Source: an archaeon
GTDB lineage: Archaea > Asgardarchaeota > Hermodarchaeia > Hermodarchaeales > Hermodarchaeaceae
Reading direction: 5' to 3'
DNA: 6,500 bases
NCBI GenBank assembly: GCA_016550415.1
Contig: JABXGU010000129.1
Span: 1 to 6,500, forward strand
The notes beneath the pieces were generated by a model, which saw only the letters and a list, made by a program, of their open reading frames with translations, did no database searches and was not told where the DNA came from. Position numbers and translations under genes: made by a program. This document shows positions 1 through 5,374 of the stretch, piece by piece (the first letter of the stretch is position 1; each line of letters begins with the position of its first letter).

Positions 1-1023
1 GTATGCAGAGATGGCGTCAGACTAGTTCCAATCGAGATGCTAGATGTCGCAGGATTAGTGCCTGATGCACATTTAGGCCGTGGTCGTGGTAACCAATTTC
101 TCGATGATCTGCGACGAGCTGATGCATTCATACACGTAGTTGACGCATCCGGTTCATTGGATGCTGAAGGAAAAGAAGTTGAAGCAGGTACATGGGATCC
201 AAGAAAAGACATAGAGTTCCTAGAACGAGAAATTGGGATGTGGATTGCCCAAATCCTTCAACGCGACTGGAAACGTATAGCCCGTCGAGTAGAAACTGAG
301 AGACTTAATCTCAGCAATGTTCTCACCGAAAAATTGTCTGGACTTAATATCGATGAAATAGTAATTCGAACCTCATTAAAAGACATAGATTTGAAGATTG
401 AAAAACCAACATCTTGGTCTGAAACAGATTTGTACACCTTTGCTTTGATGCTACGGAAGCGAGCTAAACCCATGGTGATTGCTGCAAATAAGATTGATCG
501 ACCAACTGCAGCAAAACATTTAGAAAATCTTCGTCAATTATCAGAAGAGACAGTCATCCCCTGCAGTGCAGCAGGTGAGTTTGCGCTCCGTTCCCTTGGG
601 GAGAAGGGAGTCATCGATTATCAACCTGGAGCAGACCATTTCAAAATTCAAAATCTTGAAGCCCTTAGCGATTCTGAAAAACAACAATTATCTCGTCTAC
701 AAGAAGAAATCCTTGGTAAATATGGGTCAACTGGCGTACAACAAGTACTCAATACAACCGTATTTGATGTCTTAGAACTCATCCCTGTATACCCTGTTGA
801 AGATGTAGGAAAACTAAGTGACCATGAAGGAAATGTACTTCCTGATGTTTATCTGGTTCCAAAAGGGACAACAGCACGACAACTAGCCTATAGAATTCAC
901 ACAGATTTGGGTGAGACTTTCATTAACGCAATTGATGCACGCACCAAGAAGAGACTGAGTGAAAATTATGAAGTCCAACCCAACGATGTTATCCGCATTG
1001 TAGCAGCTGCTGCCACTCATTAG
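1..1023 (+). CDS. YchF-like TGS-domain GTPase, archaeal type (5' end missing)
   Basis: The reading frame is open from base 1 and gives 340 residues before TAG. The family is about 390-400 residues, so roughly 55-65 N-terminal residues, including the P-loop (G1), lie off the left edge. Visible in order: the G3 motif DVAG at residues 15-18, followed by Leu where classical GTPases have the catalytic Gln (the HAS-NTPase trait), then a GRGRGNQFLDDLRRAD stretch typical of archaeal YchF homologues; G4 NKID at 163-166; a G5-like CSAAGE near 188; an alpha-rich linker; and a C-terminal TGS domain at about 262-338. Family knowledge: YchF/OLA1 and Obg-related NTPases bind ribosomes and act in translation or stress control in the cytoplasm. 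The NKID form of G4 suggests GTP, whereas bacterial YchF often prefers ATP; this is inference. The stop codon overlaps that of the convergent gene on the minus strand. Confidence 0.9.
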   Translation, partial: VCRDGVRLVPIEMLDVAGLVPDAHLGRGRGNQFLDDLRRADAFIHVVDASGSLDAEGKEVEAGTWDPRKDIEFLEREIGMWIAQILQRDWKRIARRVETERLNLSNVLTEKLSGLNIDEIVIRTSLKDIDLKIEKPTSWSETDLYTFALMLRKRAKPMVIAANKIDRPTAAKHLENLRQLSEETVIPCSAAGEFALRSLGEKGVIDYQPGADHFKIQNLEALSDSEKQQLSRLQEEILGKYGSTGVQQVLNTTVFDVLELIPVYPVEDVGKLSDHEGNVLPDVYLVPKGTTARQLAYRIHTDLGETFINAIDARTKKRLSENYEVQPNDVIRIVAAAATH

Positions 1024-1460
1024 CCTTCCCGCTCGTAGTGTCCCCAAGATTTCTTAGATCCAAAACTACGCAAGCCACGGGTCTTTAACTGGTGACGTAG
1101 AGTCTTAGCATAGGAATTATCGATTTCGCCTCGCTTTTCCAAGTAAGTTATAATTTCTAGAGCCTCTTGCTCAGTGTTGCATCGACGAATAAAATCTATA
1201 ACATCGGGTGAAAAGCCTGTGAACCTAGCACGATCCGATGTTGGAGTAACTTGAGTCCGATCTGTTTCCTCCCAACGAACTCCATCAATACTTACAGAGG
1301 AACGAGTAGTTACCAATTCTGCAGCAAGATGGGGAAAACGTTTCTGAAACTTCTGTTGAGAACCTTCCGCAGAACCTCTAGCATCTTCTGTATCGATTGA
1401 TTCTTTTGGCTGCTGGATATCATCTGGATTTTCAGTAGAACCTTTTCTTTTTCTACCCAT
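1020..1460 (-). CDS. Small conserved archaeal protein, probably DUF2095 family
   Basis: This is a 146-residue soluble protein of unknown function. Residues 1 to about 36 are polar and charged with no hydrophobic core, so probably disordered. A short KFQKRFPHLAAEL segment follows at about 37-49, then a VSIDGVRWEE strand-like stretch near 56-65. A helical C-terminal part at about 84-146 contains DVIDFIRRCNTEQEALEII and ends with a SFGSKKSWGHY motif. The KFP-HLA opening, the 'DFIRRC-T-EALEII-LEKRGEI' core and the SFG-KK ending match my memory of archaeal DUF2095 (PF09868) proteins; I am fairly but not fully sure of the family name. The ATG is supported by a Shine-Dalgarno sequence 10 nt upstream. 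It starts 15 nt after the radical SAM stop codon, so the two are almost certainly co-transcribed. The DNA/RNA-binding look of the basic C-terminus is only an impression. Confidence 0.8.
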   Translation of the reverse strand: MGRKRKGSTENPDDIQQPKESIDTEDARGSAEGSQQKFQKRFPHLAAELVTTRSSVSIDGVRWEETDRTQVTPTSDRARFTGFSPDVIDFIRRCNTEQEALEIITYLEKRGEIDNSYAKTLRHQLKTRGLRSFGSKKSWGHYEREG

Positions 1461-1470
1461 CTTGAAGAAA

Positions 1471-1477
1471 ACCTCTC
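1471..1477 (-). promoter_or_regulatory. Ribosome binding site for the DUF2095-like gene
   Basis: On the minus strand this reads GAGAGGT, a good match to an archaeal anti-Shine-Dalgarno partner, with a 10-nt spacer to the ATG at 1460. It overlaps the TGA stop (1476-1478) of the upstream radical SAM gene. That arrangement suggests coupled translation and fixes the start of the small gene. Confidence 0.6.
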
Positions 1478-3041
1478 AATCTAGCCCCGTAAACCGTCGC
1501 AATAAAATGTTACGATTTACCCCCACATCGAAAATTTCCCATGGCAGTTTTGTATCCTTAGAGAATCCAGCTGATGCATAGGCTTCTAAGTTGATGTTCA
1601 ACCTTCGAGCCATCCTAAACCATGTACCCGCTGTAATTTGATTTTCCTTAGCGACTGCGAGAATAAGAGGCGCTAATTCTGTAGTTCCTTTCGATAAAGC
1701 CGCTTGAATAACACTCCACCGTGGATTAGGTAGATCAAAGATAATTCGACCAACCCGAAGTAGCTTTCGTAAAAGCTTAGTGCGCTGCTTTAATGCCGCC
1801 AATGGTGCAAGGCCCAACCATTGGAATGGGGTATGCGGCTTTGGAATCAAAGGAGTGATGCTAACATGAATTCTATGACGACGGGGAGGAAGTGAAAGAA
1901 GTGCAGTACAGAATTGCTTAATTGCACTGATATCCTCATCTGTCTCAGTTGGCAACCCAATGAGAAAATAAAGTTTGAACAAATTGAAACCCTTGTCAAT
2001 CGCCATCCTGAATGTTTGTTGAAATGTGTCTTCGGATATGGATTTTCCTAGAAGTTCTCTTAGCCGATGTGACCCAGCTTCCGGTGCAAAAGTAAGTGTA
2101 CGTTGACCTCCCCGTCTGATTGTGCCAAGTATGTTCAAGTCAGGAATATCAGCACGAAGAGATGGAATAGATAGCTGTAGGCTCTTCCCAACAATGGTTT
2201 CCAGCAGGTTACCAAGTTTTGAATAATCAGTTAAAGCCGAAGCTATGAGGGCAACTTTTTCCACATTAGTACAGCAAGTCCCTTCATCAATAATTGATTC
2301 AATGAGTGATAAACTTCGCTCCCTACGCGGACTGCACTGATAACTAGTCAAACAGAAATTACAATGCCTATCACATCCACGGGAAACCTCAACAAGAAGA
2401 CTCTGACCAAATGTAGGTTCCAACCTAGATGGATAAGGTGGTTCAGGAAGTACTTGACACCGCGGGTGAGGGACCTTATTCAAGTCCTCTACAAATGACC
2501 TTTGACCCTTACTTCGACCAGCAATATAGAAATGGTCATCTAACTGAGACTCTAGATCTGCTTTAGATTTTGCTCGAAGAAGCGCTTTTACTAATTGGTC
2601 AAATACAGGTTCCAAATCACCCAAGAGAAAAGCATCAACGAAGGGCTCCATAGGAAAAGGATTCTCCATAGCACATGGACCACCAGCTATGACGAAGGGT
2701 CGTTTCCGATTCTTTGCCAATGGTGGAATCCCAGAGCGCACCAACATTTCAACAGCATGAAGATAATCGGTCTCAAATTGCAATGAAAATGCAAGGACAT
2801 CAAAGCGCTGCAAAGGTTGGCCAGATTCCATCGACCGAGGAATCTCACCTGCAACATAAAACACTCTTTCACAAAGCAAATCATCAATAGAATTGAAAAG
2901 AAAATAAAGAAGTTGAACAGCAAGACTTGTAATCCCAGCACGGTAAATATTGGGATAGCATAAAGCAATACGAAGTTTGACCTTACGCCAATTTTTCTTT
3001 ACCAAATTACGCTCACGTAAAGTCACATGCAACCCAATCAC
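1476..3041 (-). CDS. B12-binding-type radical SAM protein (TIGR03960-like), function unknown
   Basis: Counting from GTG at 3041 gives 521 residues. An N-terminal Rossmann-like B12-binding-type domain covers about 23-155 (LRIALCYPNIYRAG, then DVLAFSLQFE, then FVIAGGPCAMENP and FLLGDLEP). The radical SAM barrel begins at VEVSRGC, with the 4Fe-4S ligands C223, C227 and C230 (CxxxCxxC). LTFAPEAGSHRLRELL (316-331) and KLYFLIGLPTETDED (356-370) are hallmark segments. The C-terminus has NPRWSVIQAAL (439-449) and LPWEIFDVGVNRNILLRRF (499-517). All of these recall the uncharacterised TIGR03960/COG1032 group. No DxHxxG cobalamin-ligand motif is visible, so cobalamin binding would be base-on or lost. 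The DUF2344 domain fused or adjacent in many bacteria is absent here. The start is uncertain: no Shine-Dalgarno is visible at GTG 3041, and GTG 3026 or TTG 3005 would remove only non-conserved residues. It heads an operon with the DUF2095-like gene. Confidence 0.88.
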   Translation of the reverse strand: MIGLHVTLRERNLVKKNWRKVKLRIALCYPNIYRAGITSLAVQLLYFLFNSIDDLLCERVFYVAGEIPRSMESGQPLQRFDVLAFSLQFETDYLHAVEMLVRSGIPPLAKNRKRPFVIAGGPCAMENPFPMEPFVDAFLLGDLEPVFDQLVKALLRAKSKADLESQLDDHFYIAGRSKGQRSFVEDLNKVPHPRCQVLPEPPYPSRLEPTFGQSLLVEVSRGCDRHCNFCLTSYQCSPRRERSLSLIESIIDEGTCCTNVEKVALIASALTDYSKLGNLLETIVGKSLQLSIPSLRADIPDLNILGTIRRGGQRTLTFAPEAGSHRLRELLGKSISEDTFQQTFRMAIDKGFNLFKLYFLIGLPTETDEDISAIKQFCTALLSLPPRRHRIHVSITPLIPKPHTPFQWLGLAPLAALKQRTKLLRKLLRVGRIIFDLPNPRWSVIQAALSKGTTELAPLILAVAKENQITAGTWFRMARRLNINLEAYASAGFSKDTKLPWEIFDVGVNRNILLRRFTGLD

Positions 3042-3258
3042 ACTACAGTTGTAAGATGTATTCTAACTAGAAAAAAAGTATGGCATCGCAACTTAAACTA
3101 TCACAAACATGTTTAGACCTAGGTTATCCATATGAACAACCCTCTGAGAAATACCATTATTGAACCCAGCAACCAATGTGACTGCCCCAAGCTAGATCTA
3201 TTGTGAACTTTTCATAAATCTCCTGTACTCAGATTTCGATTAATAGCAAAACCACTGG
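3042..3258. other. 217-nt gap between the TspO gene and the radical SAM gene
   Basis: I see no tRNA-like fold and no convincing gene. The notable element is a T7 tract on the minus strand at 3071-3077, listed separately. The promoter for the radical SAM operon should lie here. Weak AT-rich candidates on the minus strand are TTAGAATA near 3057-3064 and GTTTAAG near 3090-3096, neither with a good BRE. Confidence 0.4.
3071..3077 (-). terminator. Oligo-T tract, possible terminator of the TspO transcript
   Basis: A run of seven T on the minus strand lies about 180 nt after the TspO stop codon and 30 nt before the radical SAM GTG. Archaeal RNA polymerase commonly terminates at oligo-T runs without a hairpin. 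The same tract could instead be part of the promoter of the next operon. Confidence 0.3.
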
Positions 3259-4056
3259 TTACAAGTAATAATTTCGTATACTTGTTTTCTGAATTAGTGG
3301 AATCACAATGATAGCAATTACGGTAATCAGAATAGTTGCCAAGGCTGCACCTGTGATTAATGGAATAGCTAACTGCTTATAGGCTATACCAATAGCTGCC
3401 CATATGACTACAATTGAGAAGACGATATCTCGCCTTAGGTACAACATTAACAACGTGAGGACAATCACAACAACGATTACGAGTACAGTCCAGAGAACCT
3501 GCACATCAATTGGAATACCAGGGACAAACACGTTGAGGGTTGACGCAAGGTTGGCAATCGTAGCAAGGCAAATCCAGCCAAGATAGAGGCTTATATGTAA
3601 ATTCACTGCCAAGCGCTGGTTTCGGGTCAAGTCCTTGACTCCAATTCCAAGACGGTGATATATTGCCAGTAAGGAAACCAGAAGAAGCACCATCAGTAAC
3701 ACAGTGTAGATGAGAAATAGGGGTTGACTATACGAGTAGTGCCAGATGACTAACCAAGCCACATTGAGTAAAGATCCTGCTAGATACAGGAAATTCACTT
3801 CTGGGAGGTAGGCGGCATCCCTCTGACTACCTCGAGCTTGGTATATTGCAAAGATAACTGCAGTTACGTAGATGACTCCCCAAATAGAAAAAACATAGTT
3901 TGCTGGCGTAAAGAGGCTCGGATATGCATCAGAAACCTGCCCGGTAGTCACTCCAAACAATGCTATGATGTTTACAAGGGAATTGAGTACTAGGGCAATA
4001 ATAACAGCTAGAACATTAGTAATTTGAAAGACAATCGGATTTATTCTAGAATTCAT
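3259..4056 (-). CDS. TspO/MBR family protein (tryptophan-rich sensory protein), long form
   Basis: This is a 265-residue, very hydrophobic integral membrane protein with about eight predicted helices (near 10-32, 53-72, 87-107, 111-133, 147-170, 184-207, 210-228, 231-255). The core signature is LFTPANYVFSIWGVIY (48-63), equivalent to the WxPPxWxFxxVW region of TspO, followed by NVAWLVIW (98-105) and LGWICLATIAN (159-169). These place it in PF03073-type tryptophan-rich sensory proteins. Classical TspO is about 150-160 residues with five helices; the roughly 250-280 residue eight-helix version is known mainly from bacteria. TspO proteins bind tetrapyrroles and other lipophilic ligands, and the physiological role of the long form is unsettled. 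The ATG is preceded by a purine-rich AGAGAG about 12 nt upstream and a TATA-like box. It is flanked by oligo-T tracts and looks monocistronic. Horizontal acquisition from bacteria is plausible but unproven. Confidence 0.85.
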   Translation of the reverse strand: MNSRINPIVFQITNVLAVIIALVLNSLVNIIALFGVTTGQVSDAYPSLFTPANYVFSIWGVIYVTAVIFAIYQARGSQRDAAYLPEVNFLYLAGSLLNVAWLVIWHYSYSQPLFLIYTVLLMVLLLVSLLAIYHRLGIGVKDLTRNQRLAVNLHISLYLGWICLATIANLASTLNVFVPGIPIDVQVLWTVLVIVVVIVLTLLMLYLRRDIVFSIVVIWAAIGIAYKQLAIPLITGAALATILITVIAIIVIPLIQKTSIRNYYL

Positions 4057-4077
4057 GATAGAAGTTCTCTCTAAATG

Positions 4078-4094
4078 TTATTAATAATTCTTTC
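4078..4094 (-). promoter_or_regulatory. Candidate TATA box with BRE-like element upstream of TspO
   Basis: On the minus strand the order is GAAAG then AATTATTAATAA, a purine BRE-like element followed by an A/T-only TATA-like box. The box is centred about 26 nt before the ATG at 4056, which predicts a leaderless or very short-leader transcript. If so, the AGAGAG near the start would not be needed as a Shine-Dalgarno. Confidence 0.4.
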
Positions 4095-4124
4095 AGTATT
4101 CCAAGATATGATCAAGTTCAAGTT

Positions 4125-4132
4125 AAAAAAAA
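4125..4132 (-). terminator. T8 tract, likely terminator of the 94-residue gene
   Basis: Eight consecutive T on the minus strand lie about 95 nt after the stop codon of the 94-residue gene and about 70 nt before the TspO start. The position separates the two transcripts. A GTTCAAG heptamer (plus-strand reading) flanks the tract on both sides, at 4116-4122 and 4137-4143. Confidence 0.45.
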
Positions 4133-4162
4133 CTCCGTTCAAGAATTTAGGCTGCTCCCTTT

Positions 4163-4191
4163 TACTGGATCTTGATACTTTTAATCCAGTA
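4163..4191. repeat. Perfect 8-bp inverted repeat with 13-nt loop
   Basis: TACTGGAT at 4163-4170 is exactly complementary to ATCCAGTA at 4184-4191. In the transcript of the 94-residue gene the hairpin would lie in the 3' untranslated region, 36 nt after the stop codon and 30 nt before the T8 tract. It could protect the 3' end or assist termination. It is too far from the T tract to be a bacterial-type intrinsic terminator. Confidence 0.45.
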
Positions 4192-4248
4192 CGAGCTTCG
4201 CTGACAACTATGAATTAGAGGATTGATTATTCACTGGATAATGATACT
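4164..4248. repeat. Short direct repeat pair, 69 nt apart
   Basis: ACTGGATCTTGATACT (4164-4179) and ACTGGATAATGATACT (4233-4248) match at 14 of 16 positions. A GAATT also recurs at the same 69-nt offset (4143-4147 and 4212-4216). The second copy encodes the last residues of the 94-residue protein; the first lies just past its stop. An old partial tandem duplication of the gene end is possible; chance is also possible. Confidence 0.35.
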
Positions 4249-4511
4249 ATGGACTGCAGAGAAGGAGATCCAAAGGCAATTCGACTCTTCACCGATTCTA
4301 ATTCTAAAAGGAACTCCTTCAAAGCTTTGATACTCTTGAAAACCCGAATGATACCAAGCTCATTGATACGAACGATAGCCAGACGTTTTTCAATTTCTAC
4401 ATAGATGCCGCCAAGATAGAGATCATGTCTCAAGAATATCCGTTTACCGTTAGTATCTTCCCCAGTTCGCGCTTTCCAAAATCCTTGTCGCTGAAGTGTA
4501 CGTGCAAACAT
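4227..4511 (-). CDS. Hypothetical 94-residue basic protein, unrecognised
   Basis: I do not recognise this protein. It has no signal peptide, no membrane segment and no metal-binding cysteine pairs (it has no Cys at all). The N-terminal third is basic (LQRQGFWKAR near 6-15, then KRIFLRH). The middle alternates hydrophobic and polar residues like beta strands (LYLGGIYVEI, then RLAIVRINELGIIRVF, about 31-58). An amphipathic helix follows (IKALKEFLLELESVKSR, about 60-76) and then a serine-rich tail. This would suit a small alpha/beta fold. A real gene is supported by protein-like composition, an ATG start and a strong TATA box 41 nt upstream. The segment GGCGAGAG just before the ATG could serve as a weak ribosome binding site. 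It follows S3Ae but has its own promoter behind a T7 tract, so co-transcription is not required. Lineage-restricted protein is my best description. Confidence 0.6.
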   Translation of the reverse strand: MFARTLQRQGFWKARTGEDTNGKRIFLRHDLYLGGIYVEIEKRLAIVRINELGIIRVFKSIKALKEFLLELESVKSRIAFGSPSLQSIVSLSSE

Positions 4512-4546
4512 AGCTCTCGCCAGACCCGTCTTAAATGATACTTTTA

Positions 4547-4563
4547 CCTTTATAAGCCTTTTC
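4547..4563 (-). promoter_or_regulatory. Archaeal promoter (BRE plus TATA box) of the 94-residue gene
   Basis: The minus strand reads GAAAAGG followed by CTTATAAAGG, close to a consensus archaeal BRE/TATA arrangement and the best such match I found in the window. Transcription would begin around 4525, leaving a leader of about 15 nt before the ATG at 4511. Confidence 0.6.
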
Positions 4564-4599
4564 AGTTTATTTTTACGAATAACTGATTTAAGTCGGTTT

Positions 4600-4607
4600 A
4601 AAAAAAA
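4600..4607 (-). terminator. T8 tract between S3Ae and the 94-residue gene
   Basis: Eight T in a row on the minus strand, about 88 nt past the S3Ae stop and about 40 nt upstream of the next promoter's BRE. With the T7 tract at 4685-4691 it would make a two-step stop for ribosomal-cluster transcription. Confidence 0.4.
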
Positions 4608-4684
4608 CAGGCCAAAAACCTATGATTTAGTATTCAAAGAGGATTCAAAAATAAGTATTATTTTGACAATGAAGATAGAAATCG

Positions 4685-4691
4685 AAAAAAA
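4685..4691 (-). terminator. T7 tract directly after the S3Ae stop codon
   Basis: Seven T begin three bases after the TAA of the S3Ae gene on the minus strand, with no hairpin in front. This is the usual form of a hairpin-free archaeal terminator and suggests that S3Ae is the last gene of its transcript. Confidence 0.55.
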
Positions 4692-4694
4692 GGC

Positions 4695-5285
4695 TTATTT
4701 CTGCTCGCTGGGATGTTCGAGTAGTTTGCTTTTCCTTATTTCACATTTACGTAGCGGAAAGACGACTTTGGCTTTGTTGTAGATATCGCTGCCAATTTTT
4801 CCCAGAACACATTCTTGGACAAAGGAGTCAAAGGCGAGTTTTTTCGCCCGTTTCGTGACAATTTCTTGCATCACTTTTCGAATAGCAGATTGTTGTGTGG
4901 TTTTTGCACGACGCAGGGGGAAGGCGATAGAACAGACGCGAAGTTTGTAGCCATCCTTTGTTTTGACATCAAAGATTCCGTCGATTCGGCTACTTCCACG
5001 CCGTACTAGACTGCGGAGATAATCACGAGTGAAATCGTGACCTGCAAAATGAGTGTATGCCTTGTTGCCTTTGACCTCATCGATTTGGAAGAACAGCTTA
5101 ATGTGTATTTGATTGAAGTCCCCAGAAATTGCATAAAGGGTAGTTTCGACTCTTCGACCAATGAGTTGTTTAGGGCTACCGGCTGGCGTCTCACCTATCT
5201 CGATGTTGCCAAAGGAAGAGGGGGCAACCATCATATACCAACGCTTTTCCCGCCATTTATCACGGACTCGTGATGGTCGACTCAT
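4695..5285 (-). CDS. 30S ribosomal protein S3Ae (eS1)
   Basis: This is a structural protein of the small ribosomal subunit, found in archaea and eukaryotes and located near the mRNA exit of the 30S particle. From ATG at 5285 it is 196 residues, matching the usual archaeal length of about 190-210. Diagnostic segments in order are RVRDKWREKRWYMMVAP (6-22), GNIEIGETPAGSP (26-38), LIGRRVETTL (41-50), DFNQIHIKLFFQI (56-68), then HDFTRDYLRSLVRRGSSRIDGI and the C-terminal PLRKCEIRKSKLL. The protein is rich in Lys and Arg, as expected for an rRNA binder. An in-frame TTG at 5318 would add 11 residues, but ATG gives the normal N-terminus and no clear Shine-Dalgarno favours either. It lies 89 nt after the RecJ-like gene and ends in a T7 tract. 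Confidence 0.95.
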   Translation of the reverse strand: MSRPSRVRDKWREKRWYMMVAPSSFGNIEIGETPAGSPKQLIGRRVETTLYAISGDFNQIHIKLFFQIDEVKGNKAYTHFAGHDFTRDYLRSLVRRGSSRIDGIFDVKTKDGYKLRVCSIAFPLRRAKTTQQSAIRKVMQEIVTKRAKKLAFDSFVQECVLGKIGSDIYNKAKVVFPLRKCEIRKSKLLEHPSEQK

Positions 5286-5350
5286 TGAAGCTTCACTTGT
5301 TAAGTATCTTTTATTCAAATTAGGGTAAGTGACGGTGCAGAACCCAGATG

Positions 5351-5371
5351 CGTCTATTTAATTGTTTCCTC
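5351..5371 (-). promoter_or_regulatory. Candidate internal promoter for S3Ae
   Basis: In the gap after the nuclease gene the minus strand reads GGAAACAA then TTAAATA, a plausible BRE/TATA pair that would start transcription near 5333. A second AT-rich candidate, AATAAAAG near 5308-5315, lies about 27 nt before ATG 5285 and would give a leaderless mRNA. I cannot choose between them, and the gene may also be read through from upstream. Confidence 0.35.
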
Positions 5372-5374
5372 AGA

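Noticed and set aside
2687..2968. Minus-strand hydrophobic frame of 93 codons inside the radical SAM gene
   Set aside because: It is an out-of-frame reading of the B12-type domain; the in-frame product carries the conserved motifs.
3117..3124. Palindrome ACCTAGGT in the gap upstream of the radical SAM gene
   Set aside because: A single 8-bp palindrome is expected by chance in this length, and no second copy or neighbouring site supports an operator.
3140..3185. A GGTTCAA-like segment on the minus strand resembling a tRNA T-arm
   Set aside because: No matching acceptor, D-arm or anticodon stem can be built around it.
3132..3206. Plus-strand 24-residue reading frame with a CDC motif in the gap before the radical SAM gene
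   Set aside because: No ribosome binding site or TATA box precedes it, and the composition shows nothing protein-like beyond chance.
5037..5273. Plus-strand open frame of 78 codons antisense to S3Ae
   Set aside because: It lies entirely inside the confidently identified S3Ae gene on the other strand and has no promoter or family-like motifs.
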